Below, piece after piece: positions 50,758 to 59,523 of a stretch of DNA of 64,000 nt. Origin of the DNA: Nonomuraea turcica. Lineage in GTDB: Bacteria; Actinomycetota; Actinomycetes; Streptosporangiales; Streptosporangiaceae. The first letter of the stretch is position 1, and each line of letters opens with the position of its first letter. The notes beneath the pieces were generated by a model. It did not search any database and had not been told where the DNA came from. It saw nothing but the letters and a program-made list of their open reading frames with translations. The stretch lies in contig NZ_JAUZQF010000016.1 in the NCBI RefSeq assembly GCF_030718205.1, positions 186,001 through 250,000 on the forward strand, read 5' to 3'. Position numbers and translations under genes: made by a program.

Positions 50758-51741
50758 TCACCTGTTGACGGCGGCCAGCGCCTTGGTGATGTTCCACTCG
50801 GCTAGTTTCAGCATCCATTGCCGATCGGGGAAGTCGGTGTCCGCGATCCGTAGCGGGCCCTCGATCAGCGACAGCACCTGCGCGTACCGGTAGAGCTCCA
50901 ACCTGTGGGGGTCGAGATCGACCGGACGCAGCACTGGATACGCCTCGCCGAAGCGCATCTGCAGCCAGGCGTGCTCCCACTCGACGTCAAAGTAGGTCAG
51001 GCCCTCGAAATCAATCATGACGGGTTCGCCTGCGGGCGTGATGAGTACGTGATCTGGTCCGAGTTCGCCGTGTACCAGCCCATACGTCTCGCGTGCCGTG
51101 ACCGCGCCACGAAGGTGACGCACATGTCCGGCGATCCGGTCATGCGCCTCCTCCACCCGGGCGTCGCGGGCCGCCACGGCGTCGAGGTGGCCGAGCGCCC
51201 GGTCCACGATGATGTCCTCGGTGCGTCGGGTCTGGGGCGCCTCGCCGCGGTTGATAGCGGCGAGCTTGCCATACTTCGGGCCGAGCGTGGTGTGCATGCG
51301 GCGCAAGGCGTCACCGAGCGTGGACAGCGGCATGGCAGCCGCGGCCGGGTCGTCTTCCATCAACGCCTCGAGCTTCACCGCACCGACGTCCTCGACCAGT
51401 GCGACGTCGGCATTGAGGTAGCGGCTGTCGCGGTCGAGCATCAGCAGCCGTGGGGTTCGCACACCCGCGGCGGCGAGGGCCGCGTGGTTGATGGCGAACA
51501 GTTCTGCTCCAGATGCGTCGGTGAACGGGTCATCAGGGACGGCCGGCGACGGCGGCCAGTAGTTCTCCCCGGCCGCCCATACGTAGAGGATCACGGTCGT
51601 CTCGTCGTCCAGACCGAGACGGTAGACGCCCTTCTTGCTGCCGCCGGTCAGTCGGTCCAGCCCAGTCACTCGCCGATCAGCGCCGAGCTGTTCCGCCACA
51701 AGGTCGCGCACATCGTCCGGCTGCAGGAACGCTCGTGTCAT
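50758..51741 (-). CDS. Phosphotransferase-fold protein with altered catalytic loop
   Basis: 327 residues. It looks like an APH/choline-kinase-fold protein: LTGGSKKGVYRL (Gly-rich start), LVHGELGPDHVLI and VMIDFEGLTYFDVEWEHAWL. The catalytic loop that usually reads HGDxxxxN reads HGELGPDH, so the base Asp is Glu and the Asn is His; the metal Asp in IDFEG remains. Either activity is retained with the Glu, or it is a binding protein. Compare the intact HGDLYPFN at 37966-38931. Confidence 0.75.
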   Translation of the reverse strand: MTRAFLQPDDVRDLVAEQLGADRRVTGLDRLTGGSKKGVYRLGLDDETTVILYVWAAGENYWPPSPAVPDDPFTDASGAELFAINHAALAAAGVRTPRLLMLDRDSRYLNADVALVEDVGAVKLEALMEDDPAAAAMPLSTLGDALRRMHTTLGPKYGKLAAINRGEAPQTRRTEDIIVDRALGHLDAVAARDARVEEAHDRIAGHVRHLRGAVTARETYGLVHGELGPDHVLITPAGEPVMIDFEGLTYFDVEWEHAWLQMRFGEAYPVLRPVDLDPHRLELYRYAQVLSLIEGPLRIADTDFPDRQWMLKLAEWNITKALAAVNR

Positions 51742-51863
51742 GATCGCCTTTCGTCACGTCGACCGACCATGCTCCCTGAGCCGGCGGTACGTCGCAATCG
51801 AGTTAGCGGTGGAGCCACCGGTTCGTGCCCGGCGACAGCACAGTACGCAGCACGGCTCGGTGG

Positions 51864-52763
51864 TCATACGTCGAGGACCGCTTTTCCGGCGACGCGGCGG
51901 GCTATCAGGGCATCGGCGGCCTCCATCGCCTTGTCCCACGGCCCGCGCCAGCCGACCTGCACGTCCAGCTCGCCGGCCGCCAGCAGCCCGACCAGGTGAG
52001 CAAGGTCGGGGCCGAACGGCGTGGTCACGTTGAAGTTCTCGATCCGCCCCCGCGCCGATCGCGTGCCAGCGAGCTCGAAGTCGATGACCGTGGCCTCGCG
52101 GGCCGCCCGTCCGATGGCCATCACCACGCCGTCGTCCTCCAGCCGATAGAACGCCTGCGCGAGCTGCCGCCCGCCCACGTTGTCCAGCACGCCGTACACG
52201 CGGCCTTTCAGGTTCTCCGGACCGATGACGATCTCCGCGGCGCCCAGTTCACGCAGGCCCTGCGCGCGGGCGGGGCTGCCGGCGGAGGCGACGACATGCG
52301 CTCCAGCACGGGCGGCGAGCTGTACGGCGAAGCGGCCGACGCCGCCGGACGCCCCGGTGACCAGGACGCGGCGGCCCGCCACCGGCCCGAGCCGGCGGAC
52401 CGCCTGCAGCGCCGTGACTCCGGCGACCGGCAGGGCGCTGGCCGGCCCCAGGTCGACGGCGGCGGGAACGACGGCCAGCTCGGCGGTGTCCACGGCACGC
52501 AGCTCCGCCCAGGCCCCCGACCAGCCGAAAGTGACCACGCGGGTGCCGGCGGCAGGGCCCGAACCGTCGGCGACGGCCTGGACGACCACCCCGGCGGCAT
52601 CCCAGCCCGGCACGTACCCGGGCCGGACGTTCGCGTTTGTGTAGGCGATCTCGCCGAAGTTGAGCGAGAACGCCGCGACCTGGACCAGCGCCTGGGAGGG
52701 CGTGGGCACCGGGTCGGGCACGACATCCAAGGAGAGGTCCGGCTTGAAGGTCAGGGCTCGCAT
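51864..52763 (-). CDS. Zinc-free MDR oxidoreductase (quinone reductase-like)
   Basis: 299 residues. Lacks zinc cysteines; VPGWDAAGVVVQ and LVTGASGGVGRFAVQLAA (NADPH site) are the quinone-oxidoreductase/enoyl-reductase MDR pattern. It would reduce quinones or enones with NADPH. ATG at 52763 with GGAGGAG 5 nt upstream. Lies 69 bp downstream of the SARP gene, in the same direction. Confidence 0.88.
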   Translation of the reverse strand: MRALTFKPDLSLDVVPDPVPTPSQALVQVAAFSLNFGEIAYTNANVRPGYVPGWDAAGVVVQAVADGSGPAAGTRVVTFGWSGAWAELRAVDTAELAVVPAAVDLGPASALPVAGVTALQAVRRLGPVAGRRVLVTGASGGVGRFAVQLAARAGAHVVASAGSPARAQGLRELGAAEIVIGPENLKGRVYGVLDNVGGRQLAQAFYRLEDDGVVMAIGRAAREATVIDFELAGTRSARGRIENFNVTTPFGPDLAHLVGLLAAGELDVQVGWRGPWDKAMEAADALIARRVAGKAVLDV

Positions 52764-52832
52764 CGCGTTACTCCTCCATCAGTGGGGTGACGGGCACGAC
52801 CCTGACGGAACGCGCGCACGATCGGCTGGGGG

Positions 52833-55800
52833 TCAGCGCACGGACGCCTCCCCGCCCAGAGCCGCGCGGACGGCGGCGGCGATCCGGTCGACGTCTCCGC
52901 GTTCCGCGGGCGGCAGGGGTGCGCCGACCGACTCCCTGAGCGCGGTGGCCTCACCCAGCAAGGCCGCGGCCTCCTCGTAGGCACCCTCGGCCGCCGCGAC
53001 CCCGGCCAGCCCCTCCCGGGCCAGGGCGATGCCCCGGGGATCGCCGACCTCTCGGGCCGTGGCGAGCCCCTCCAGGTGCAGCGACCTGGCCGTGGCAAGG
53101 TCGCCGCGCTGTTCGGCGATGAAACCGAGCTCGGCCAGCAGCAGCGTCATCCCGTAGAAGGGCACGCCGTAGTCGGCTTCCAGGCGGCGATTCCAGGCCA
53201 GCGACTGCTGGAAGAGCCGCTCCGCGGTGTCGAGGTCGCCGGCGCGGCGGGCCACGAGGCCGAGGCCCACCCGGGCGAACTCCTCGGCGAAGCTGTTGGA
53301 CTGCTCGGCCGCCAGGCGCATCCCCCGCTCGTGCAGCTCCCGGGATCCGTCCATGTCCCCGGTCAGTAGGGCGAGCCGGCCGAGGCCGGACAGCCGATAG
53401 GACGCGTCGGTCCACAACCTCAGGTCCTCGGCGATGCGCAGGCCCTCGCGGTGCAGGAGGGCGGCCCGTTCATAGTCGCCGGTGATCTCGGCAAGGTAGC
53501 CGAGCATGTCGGATGCCTGCAGCCGTCCCCAGCCATCGCCCAGCTCAGCGAAGATCGCCAGGCTCTGGGTGCCGGACAGCTCGGCGAGGGCGTGGTCACC
53601 CTGGAACATCGCCTGCTTGGCGCGGCCCGCCAGCGCCGCCGCCTCGCCCCAGCGGTCGCCGACGGCGCGGAATCCGGCCAGCGCCTCCGTCAGCAGGCCC
53701 TCGGCGGTGGCGGCGTCCCCGAAGCTCAGATGCGCGAAGGCCAGGAACCAGCGTGATCGTGCGTCGCGGGCGTCCAGCGCCTGCGCCGCGGCACGGCTGC
53801 GCAGCAGCAGGTCGGTGCCGTCGCCGGTCAGCATCGCGAACCCGGCCTCCCACGCCGCCGTCCTGGAGCACTCCGCGCCGGGCAGCGCCATGGCCGTGGC
53901 GATGGAGGCGCGGCCCTCGCGGTGTCTGCCGCGCAGATACCAGTACCACGCCAGGGCGTCGACCAGGCGCAGTGCCAGCACGTGGTCGGTGGTGTGCTCG
54001 AGGGTGGCCCGCAGGTTGGCCGCCTCGGTGTCCAGGCGGTCCAGCCATGGGCGCTGGGCGGGACCATAGAGGTGGGGCCTCGCCTGTTCGGCCAGCTCGG
54101 TGTAGTAGAGGTCGCGGCGCTGGAAGACGGGGTCGCCGTCGGCGAGCCGTTCGAGACAGTAGGCGGAGATCGACTCCAGCAGCCGGTAGCGGTTCCCGTC
54201 GGAGGACTCGACCATCGACCTGGCCACCAGTTGGTCCAGCAGGTCTGCGACGTCTAGGCCAGGGTCCAGTCCGGGGCCGGCGCACACCGCCTCGGCTGCC
54301 TCCAGCGTGCAGCCTCCCGGGTGAACGGCAAGCCGCAGCAGGATCAGCCGCTGCTGCTTGGTGAGCTGCTCCCAGCTCCAGTCGATCACTGCGCGCAGGG
54401 TCTGCTGGCGGGCAGGCCGTCCCCGGCCCGAGACGGTGAGCAGGTGGAAGCGGTCGTCCAGCCGGTCGGCAACGCCGCGCACGCCCAGCGCGCGTACCCG
54501 GGCGGCGGCCAGTTCCAGCGCCAGCGGCAGGCCGTCCAGCCTCCTGCAGATCGCCGTCACTGAGGGCGCGCTCACCTCGTCCAGTACGAACCCGGGCGCG
54601 GCGGCCGCAGCACGGGCCACGAACAGCTGCACCGAGGCGGCCCGCGCCGGATCCGCTCCGGGCGCCGGAAGCTCGAGCGGCGGTACGGCGTACAGCGTCT
54701 CCCCGGGGAGCGCCAGCGGCTCCTGGCTCGTGGTCAGCACGCGCAGATCGGGGGCGGCCCGCAGGAGCAGGTCCACCAGCTCGGCGACCGGTTCGACCAC
54801 GTGCTCGCAGTTGTCCAGCACGAGCAGCAGCCGCCGGCCGCGCAAGGCGTCGGCGAGCCGATGCTCCAGGCCTGCCGGGCGCACGCCGGGACGCGAACCG
54901 GTCGCCGTGTCGTCGCGGACGTCCAGCTCGGCGGCCACCACCTCGGCCACGGTCGCTGTCTCGCCCGAGGTGCCCGCCAGCTCGACCAGCCACACCCCGT
55001 CGGGAAAGGCGTCGATGGCGAGGTCGGCGACCGCCAGGGCGAGTCTGGTCTTGCCGACACCGCCCGGACCGGTCAGCGTGACCAGACGCGCCGAGCCGAG
55101 CAGGGCACCGACCTCGGCCACGGGCAGCTCGCGGCCGATCAGTCCGGTCAGGGGAGCGGGAAGGTTCGTGCGCGGGCGCGGGGGCGCGAGCGAGGGATCC
55201 TGGCGCAGGATCGCCTGGTGGAGCGCGGCCAGTTCGGGTCCGGGGTCGAGGCCCAGCTCGTCGGCCAGCCGGTGCCGCAGGTCGTCGTACCCGGCCAGCG
55301 CCTCTGCCTGACGTCCCGACCGGTAGAGCGCGCGCAGGTGGGCGGCGCGCAGGCGTTCACGCAGCGGGTGCGCGGCCACCAGCTCGCCCAGCTCGTCGGT
55401 CACCAGGCTGTGCTCGCCCAGCTCCAGCCGTACCTCGGCCCACTCCTCCAGAGCAGTCAGGCGCTGCTCCTCCAGACGGGTGGCGGCGGTACGGGCGAAT
55501 TCCTCGTCGCCGAAGTCGGCGTAGGCGGGACCGCGCCACAGGGCCAGCGCATCCGCCAGCAGCTCCGCCTTCGCCCGCAGATCGGTGGCGGCGCGGGCGC
55601 GGTCGAGCAGCGCGACGAAATGGGCGGCGTCCACGTCGGCGGCGCGCAGGACGTAGCCCCGCGCCTGGAAGGCCACCAGCCCGCGACCTCCCGGCTCCGC
55701 CTGCTCCAGGGCGCGGCGCAGCTGGGACACCTTGGTCTGCAGCGTGTTGACGGGGTTGCCCGGTGGGTTGTCCCCCCACAGGTCCTCGGCCAAGCGGTCC

Positions 55801-55928
55801 GCCGACACCGGGCGTCCCTCGTGGGCCAGTAGGTCGGCGAGCAGTGCCCGGACCTTCGCCTCGGGGACCCGCACATGCCGCCCGTCGTCTGTCCATACGC
55901 ATAGGGGGCCAAGCACACCGAATCGCAC
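52833..55928 (-). CDS. SARP-type regulator with NB-ARC ATPase and TPR domains (AfsR-like)
   Basis: 1031 residues. OmpR-type winged HTH at 1-95, BTAD at about 97-242, P-loop LTGPGGVGKTRLALAVADLA (GKT near 292) and an NB-ARC domain with LLLVLDNCEHV as Walker B, then a large C-terminal region of TPR-like helices. This is the AfsR/large SARP class, which activates pathway genes when the ATPase senses an effector. GTG 55928 is chosen: it begins the SARP pattern VRFGVLGPL, and TACCGT is 6 nt upstream, implying leaderless mRNA. Flanked by MDR reductases on both sides. Confidence 0.93.
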   Translation of the reverse strand: MRFGVLGPLCVWTDDGRHVRVPEAKVRALLADLLAHEGRPVSADRLAEDLWGDNPPGNPVNTLQTKVSQLRRALEQAEPGGRGLVAFQARGYVLRAADVDAAHFVALLDRARAATDLRAKAELLADALALWRGPAYADFGDEEFARTAATRLEEQRLTALEEWAEVRLELGEHSLVTDELGELVAAHPLRERLRAAHLRALYRSGRQAEALAGYDDLRHRLADELGLDPGPELAALHQAILRQDPSLAPPRPRTNLPAPLTGLIGRELPVAEVGALLGSARLVTLTGPGGVGKTRLALAVADLAIDAFPDGVWLVELAGTSGETATVAEVVAAELDVRDDTATGSRPGVRPAGLEHRLADALRGRRLLLVLDNCEHVVEPVAELVDLLLRAAPDLRVLTTSQEPLALPGETLYAVPPLELPAPGADPARAASVQLFVARAAAAAPGFVLDEVSAPSVTAICRRLDGLPLALELAAARVRALGVRGVADRLDDRFHLLTVSGRGRPARQQTLRAVIDWSWEQLTKQQRLILLRLAVHPGGCTLEAAEAVCAGPGLDPGLDVADLLDQLVARSMVESSDGNRYRLLESISAYCLERLADGDPVFQRRDLYYTELAEQARPHLYGPAQRPWLDRLDTEAANLRATLEHTTDHVLALRLVDALAWYWYLRGRHREGRASIATAMALPGAECSRTAAWEAGFAMLTGDGTDLLLRSRAAAQALDARDARSRWFLAFAHLSFGDAATAEGLLTEALAGFRAVGDRWGEAAALAGRAKQAMFQGDHALAELSGTQSLAIFAELGDGWGRLQASDMLGYLAEITGDYERAALLHREGLRIAEDLRLWTDASYRLSGLGRLALLTGDMDGSRELHERGMRLAAEQSNSFAEEFARVGLGLVARRAGDLDTAERLFQQSLAWNRRLEADYGVPFYGMTLLLAELGFIAEQRGDLATARSLHLEGLATAREVGDPRGIALAREGLAGVAAAEGAYEEAAALLGEATALRESVGAPLPPAERGDVDRIAAAVRAALGGEASVR

Positions 55929-56025
55929 CCGGTCACGGTACCCGCAGCGAACCCCCAGCCGATCGTGCGCGCCCCCGTCCAGAGTGGGGCCCGAAACAGA
56001 GGCACCACGAGTGAGGAGCACCCCC

Positions 56026-57027
56026 ATGACCGTGAACCGTGAGATCCACCTGGCCGCCCGCCCCTTCGGCGAGCCCGGCACCGAGAACTTCGAGCTGGTC
56101 ACCACCGCGCTGCCCGAACTGGCCGAAGGCCAGGTCCTGGTCCGCAACACCTGGATGTCGGTCGATCCCTACATGCGCGAGCGGATGCACGACGCCGATT
56201 CCTACCTGCCGCCGTTCCAGCTCGGCGAACCTCTGGACGGCTCGGCGATCGGCGAGGTCGTGGCCTCACGCTCGGCTGACATCCCAGTGGGCGCGACCGT
56301 CGTGCACTTCCTGGGCTGGCGCGAGTACGCCGCGGTGGACGCCGCGGCCGTCACCGTCGCCGACCTCGCCCTGGCCCCCGCCGAGGCGTGGCTCGGCGCG
56401 CTGGGGACCACCGGGCTGACCGCCTACGCGGCCCTGACCCAGGTGGCCCCCGTGCGGGAGGGCGACGTGGTCCTCGTCTCGGCGGCGGCCGGGGCGGTGG
56501 GCAGCATCGCCGGGCAACTCGCCCGCAAGCTCGGCGCCTCCCGCGTGATCGGTTCCGCAGGCGGGACGCTGAAGGCCAAGAAGCTCGTGCAGGACTTCGG
56601 CTACGACGCCGCGATCGACTACCGCGCCGGTTCGGTCGCCGAGCAACTGGCCGAGGCCGCCCCCGACGGCATCGACGTCTACGTCGACCACGTCGGCGGC
56701 GACCACCTGGTGGCGGCCATCGACGCACTGCGTCACGGCGGCAGGATCGCGATGGTGGGCGCGATCAGCTCCTACAACGCCACCGAGCCGGTGCCCGGCC
56801 CGAGCAACCTGTTCATCCTGGCCGCCAGGGACGCCACTCTGCGCGGCATGCTGATCAATTCCTACTTCCACCTGTTCCCGGAATGGATCGCGAAGGCGGC
56901 CGGTTGGCTGGCCGACGGCTCCCTGTACACCGAGGTGACCGTGGCCGAGGGCATCGAGCGGGCGCCCTCTGCCTTTATGGACATGATGCGCGGCGGCAAC
57001 GTCGGCAAGATGCTGGTGAGGCTCTGA
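56026..57027 (+). CDS. NADP-dependent MDR oxidoreductase (prostaglandin reductase/LTB4DH-like)
   Basis: 333 residues. MSVDPYMRERM is the LTB4 dehydrogenase/curcumin reductase motif, LGTTGLTAYAALTQVA and VLVSAAAGAVGSIAGQLARKLGASRVIGSAG form the Rossmann/NADPH site. It reduces alpha,beta-unsaturated carbonyls. ATG with GAGGAG 7 nt upstream. Divergent from the SARP regulator, with which it shares a 97-bp promoter region, so it is a good candidate target. Confidence 0.92.
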   Translation: MTVNREIHLAARPFGEPGTENFELVTTALPELAEGQVLVRNTWMSVDPYMRERMHDADSYLPPFQLGEPLDGSAIGEVVASRSADIPVGATVVHFLGWREYAAVDAAAVTVADLALAPAEAWLGALGTTGLTAYAALTQVAPVREGDVVLVSAAAGAVGSIAGQLARKLGASRVIGSAGGTLKAKKLVQDFGYDAAIDYRAGSVAEQLAEAAPDGIDVYVDHVGGDHLVAAIDALRHGGRIAMVGAISSYNATEPVPGPSNLFILAARDATLRGMLINSYFHLFPEWIAKAAGWLADGSLYTEVTVAEGIERAPSAFMDMMRGGNVGKMLVRL

Positions 57028-57100
57028 GCCACGTGGTGCCTGACCTGCCGCTTTCCCAGCCATCACCGGTGAGGCCAACCAACGGATCGAGGAACGGATC

Positions 57101-57541
57101 ATGTCGACGAAAATGAGCACGGCTGAGCGGGAGAGCTTCCTCGCGGACACCCACATCGGGGTGCTGAGCGTGGCCGGTTCCGGCGGGCGGCCGCCCATGG
57201 CGGTGCCCATCTGGTACGGCTACGAGCCCGGCGGCGAGCTCACCTTCGCCACGAGCGCCGACAGCGTCAAGATGGCGCTCATCCGCGAGGCGGGTCAGAT
57301 CGGATTCACGGTCCAGCAGGAGGCCATGCCGTACAAGTACGTCTCCATCGAGGGGACCGTTGTGGGTTATGAGCCGACCGATGCTGACGAATATCGCAGG
57401 TGGTCCGTTCGCTATCTCGGCCCGGATGCGGGCGAGCGGTTCTTCGACAGCATCGGTGACTACGTGCGGACGATGGTCACCGTGCGGGTCCGTCCCGAAC
57501 GCTGGCGAACGTATGACTTCGGCCGGGAATTCAGCGGATAG
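57101..57541 (+). CDS. PPOX-type split-barrel protein
   Basis: 146 residues. Pyridoxamine-5'-phosphate-oxidase fold: ADTHIGVLSVAG at the first strand, PPMAVPIWYGYEPGGELTF, and GQIGFTVQQEAMPYKYVSIEGTV. It binds FMN, F420 or haem-related ligands; which one cannot be decided. It follows the MDR gene by 73 bp and may be co-transcribed. ATG with GAGGAAC upstream. Confidence 0.83.
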   Translation: MSTKMSTAERESFLADTHIGVLSVAGSGGRPPMAVPIWYGYEPGGELTFATSADSVKMALIREAGQIGFTVQQEAMPYKYVSIEGTVVGYEPTDADEYRRWSVRYLGPDAGERFFDSIGDYVRTMVTVRVRPERWRTYDFGREFSG

Positions 57542-57619
57542 CGTCTGAGGCCAGGCACTGCTGGTGGGGTTCGAGCCGGCGCACCAGCGACGAGAACGGG
57601 GAGCTCCACCAGCGGCACG

Positions 57620-58192
57620 TCAGGCATTCAGCGATCTTTGCACGGCGGCGTCCACCAGCTCGTGGATCTCCTGCTCAGTGAAGATGTCGGGCAGCGTCAG
57701 CCGCTCCACGATGAGCCAGTTCAGAGCGAGGTAGAGGAGCACCACCGAGGTCGAATCGCCGGGCAGACCCGAGGCGGCGTGGTGGCCGATGTTGGCGTCG
57801 ATGTCCTCGCGGATCCGCTTGGTCAGCACGGCGCGCAGCTCGGGGCGCCGAGTGGACTCAAGCCGGAGCTCGAGCAGGGCCAGGTAGCCGGAGTTGAAGG
57901 CGGAGACCCGATCCACCAGTTCATGCATGAGCTCGGAATAGCGGGTTTGGTCCTGCACGCCCTCCCGGCTGCGGGCGATCGTGGCCTCGTCGGGCAGCAA
58001 CCGCTCATAGATGCGTCCGCCGACCTGGGTGAACAGGTCGTCGCGGTTGCCGAAGTAGTTGGAGGCCGTGCCCGGGGGCACAGCCGCCTCCGCATCGACG
58101 GCCCGGAAGGTCAGCCCCCGCGCCCCCTCCCTGGCCAGCACCTCGATGGCCGCGTCGATCAGTGCCTGCCGCCGCTCGGGATTTCTCCGCAC
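57620..58192 (-). CDS. TetR-family regulator
   Basis: 190 residues. HTH LTFRAVDAEAAVPPGTASNYFGNRDDLF, of the TetR subgroup with C-terminal domain signature LELRLESTRRPELR. GTG 58192 with GGAG 9 nt upstream. Divergent from the RibD-like gene at 58265, and the DNA between carries a pair of direct repeats that are probable binding sites. Confidence 0.88.
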   Translation of the reverse strand: MRRNPERRQALIDAAIEVLAREGARGLTFRAVDAEAAVPPGTASNYFGNRDDLFTQVGGRIYERLLPDEATIARSREGVQDQTRYSELMHELVDRVSAFNSGYLALLELRLESTRRPELRAVLTKRIREDIDANIGHHAASGLPGDSTSVVLLYLALNWLIVERLTLPDIFTEQEIHELVDAAVQRSLNA

Positions 58193-58197
58193 TTGAC

Positions 58198-58247
58198 ACC
58201 ACTCCAGTTGTAGTACTACGTTCAAACCACTCCAAACAGAGTACTAC
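58198..58247. repeat. Two direct 22-bp operator repeats
   Basis: Each unit is ACCACTCCA, 5 variable bases, AGTACTAC: 58198-58219 and 58226-58247, offset 28 bp. The first extends to the palindrome GTAGTACTAC. Located between the TetR gene and the divergent RibD-like gene. Confidence 0.65.
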
Positions 58248-58264
58248 ATCAGGAGTTGATCAGT

Positions 58265-58837
58265 ATGCGGAAGCTTGTCTACTACGTCGGCGTCTCACTC
58301 GACGGCTACATAGCGGGCCCCAACGCCGAGATCGACTTCTACCCTCTGTCGGACCAGATGGCCGCCTGGATCAACGCCCGCTACCCCGAGACGCTCCCCA
58401 CTCACATCCGCAAGCTTGTCGGCCTCGACGGCGTGCCCAACAAGGTCTTCGACACCCTGGTGATGGGCCGCGGCACCTATGAGCCGGCCCTGGACGTCCC
58501 CACCACCAGCCCGTACTCCCATCTGCGCCAGTACGTCGTCTCCAGCACGCTGACGATCGACGACCCCACGGTGCAGGTGGAGACAGGTGACCCGATCGAG
58601 CTCATCCGGCGGCTGAAGGCCGAGGACACCGGCATGGACATCTACCTCTGTGGCGGCGGCAAGCTCGCCGCCTCCCTGCTCCCGGAGATCGACGAGATCA
58701 TCCTCAAGAGCTACCCCGTGGTGGCGGGCACGGGCATCCCCATGTTCTCCGGACAGTTCCGCCCCACCCTGTTCACCCCCACCCGGCGCGAGTCCTTCGA
58801 CAACGGCGCCCAGGTCACCTGGCTCACCAGGGCTTAG
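58265..58837 (+). CDS. RibD C-terminal / dihydrofolate-reductase-like protein (2)
   Basis: 190 residues. MRKLVYYVGVSLDGYIAGP is the family start, VFDTLVMGRGTYEPAL and IYLCGGGKLAASLLPEIDEIILKSYPVVAGTG the DHFR-like core. ATG 58265 has AGGAG 9 nt upstream. Presumably controlled by the divergent TetR. One of three paralogues in the window (39743, 58265, 60441). Confidence 0.88.
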   Translation: MRKLVYYVGVSLDGYIAGPNAEIDFYPLSDQMAAWINARYPETLPTHIRKLVGLDGVPNKVFDTLVMGRGTYEPALDVPTTSPYSHLRQYVVSSTLTIDDPTVQVETGDPIELIRRLKAEDTGMDIYLCGGGKLAASLLPEIDEIILKSYPVVAGTGIPMFSGQFRPTLFTPTRRESFDNGAQVTWLTRA

Positions 58838-58853
58838 AACCGCAGGAGGAAGC

Positions 58854-59012
58854 ATGCATTTCAAACTCTCAGCCTTGAACGACCAGGCCAAGACCAACCG
58901 CCAGGCCCGATCGCCGCACCGGCACGAACACCCGGCGCGCGACCTCAAGCTCACGGGCCGGACCAATCCCTCCCGCCGCCCGACCGCCGCCCCACGCCGC
59001 AGCGGGTACTGA
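58854..59012 (+). CDS. Small strongly basic ORF with ideal ribosome site
   Basis: 52 residues, MHFKLSALNDQAKTNRQ at the start, with about a dozen Arg/Lys and six His-Arg-Pro type residues in the rest, no hydrophobic core. AGGAGGA lies 3 nt before the ATG and the ORF begins 16 bp after the RibD-like stop, so co-translation is likely. A strong terminator follows. No recognised family. It may be a small nucleic-acid- or RNA-binding protein or a peptide substrate. Confidence 0.6.
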   Translation: MHFKLSALNDQAKTNRQARSPHRHEHPARDLKLTGRTNPSRRPTAAPRRSGY

Positions 59013-59028
59013 GCGAGTCGGCGCTCAC

Positions 59029-59070
59029 GACGGGATCCCGTCCGATCAATCGATCGGACGGGATCCCGTC
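59029..59070. terminator. 19-bp perfect stem bidirectional terminator
   Basis: Left arm 59029-59047 and right arm 59052-59070 are exact complements closing an AATC loop. Lies between the small basic ORF and the convergent PPOX gene ending at 59116. Confidence 0.9.
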
Positions 59071-59115
59071 AGACTCGGCGACGGGCGCACTCTCCTCGGG
59101 ATGGACTGGGGCTGC

Positions 59116-59499
59116 TCAGCCAACGCCGACGGTTTGCCGCTCGGGCTCGATCACGACCACGACGCGCTCTTGCCCTCGGGGGTAGGGCGCACCGGTGTAC
59201 TTCGTGGCCAGCCGGTCGATGATCTCCCACGCCGCGTCGCCCTCGAGCCATTCGACGGCCTTTCCACGGACGACAACCGGCTCGAACGGGTTGTCGACGG
59301 GCGCGATGGACAGGGCCAGCCGGGGGTCGCGGCGCAGGTTGCGGGCTTTGCGCACACCCGGGCCGGTGAAGAAGACGATTCGCTCGCCATGGGTGCCGAC
59401 GTAGACGGGAGTGGTGTGCGGCGAGCCGTCCGGCAAGACGGTGGCCAAGTGCGCGATCGAGGTGCCGTCGAGGACGCGGCGCACGTCGGGGTCAAGCAT
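59116..59499 (-). CDS. PPOX-class F420-dependent enzyme
   Basis: 127 residues. SIAHLATVLPDGSPHTTPVYV is the PPOX/FDOR-A N-terminus, FTGPGVRKARNLRRDPRLALS the phosphate-contact part, and ends with VVVIEPERQTVGVG. Reduces or oxidises small molecules with F420 or FMN. ATG with AAGGAG 7 nt upstream. Last gene of the four-gene set 61477-59116. Confidence 0.87.
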   Translation of the reverse strand: MLDPDVRRVLDGTSIAHLATVLPDGSPHTTPVYVGTHGERIVFFTGPGVRKARNLRRDPRLALSIAPVDNPFEPVVVRGKAVEWLEGDAAWEIIDRLATKYTGAPYPRGQERVVVVIEPERQTVGVG

Positions 59500-59523
59500 G
59501 GGGATGCTCCTTCAGCGGGGTTG

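Noticed and set aside
50690..50830. Repeated CATTGCCGATC near the end of the phosphotransferase gene
   Set aside because: Only 11 bp in two copies, one inside coding sequence; within chance for a motif of this composition.
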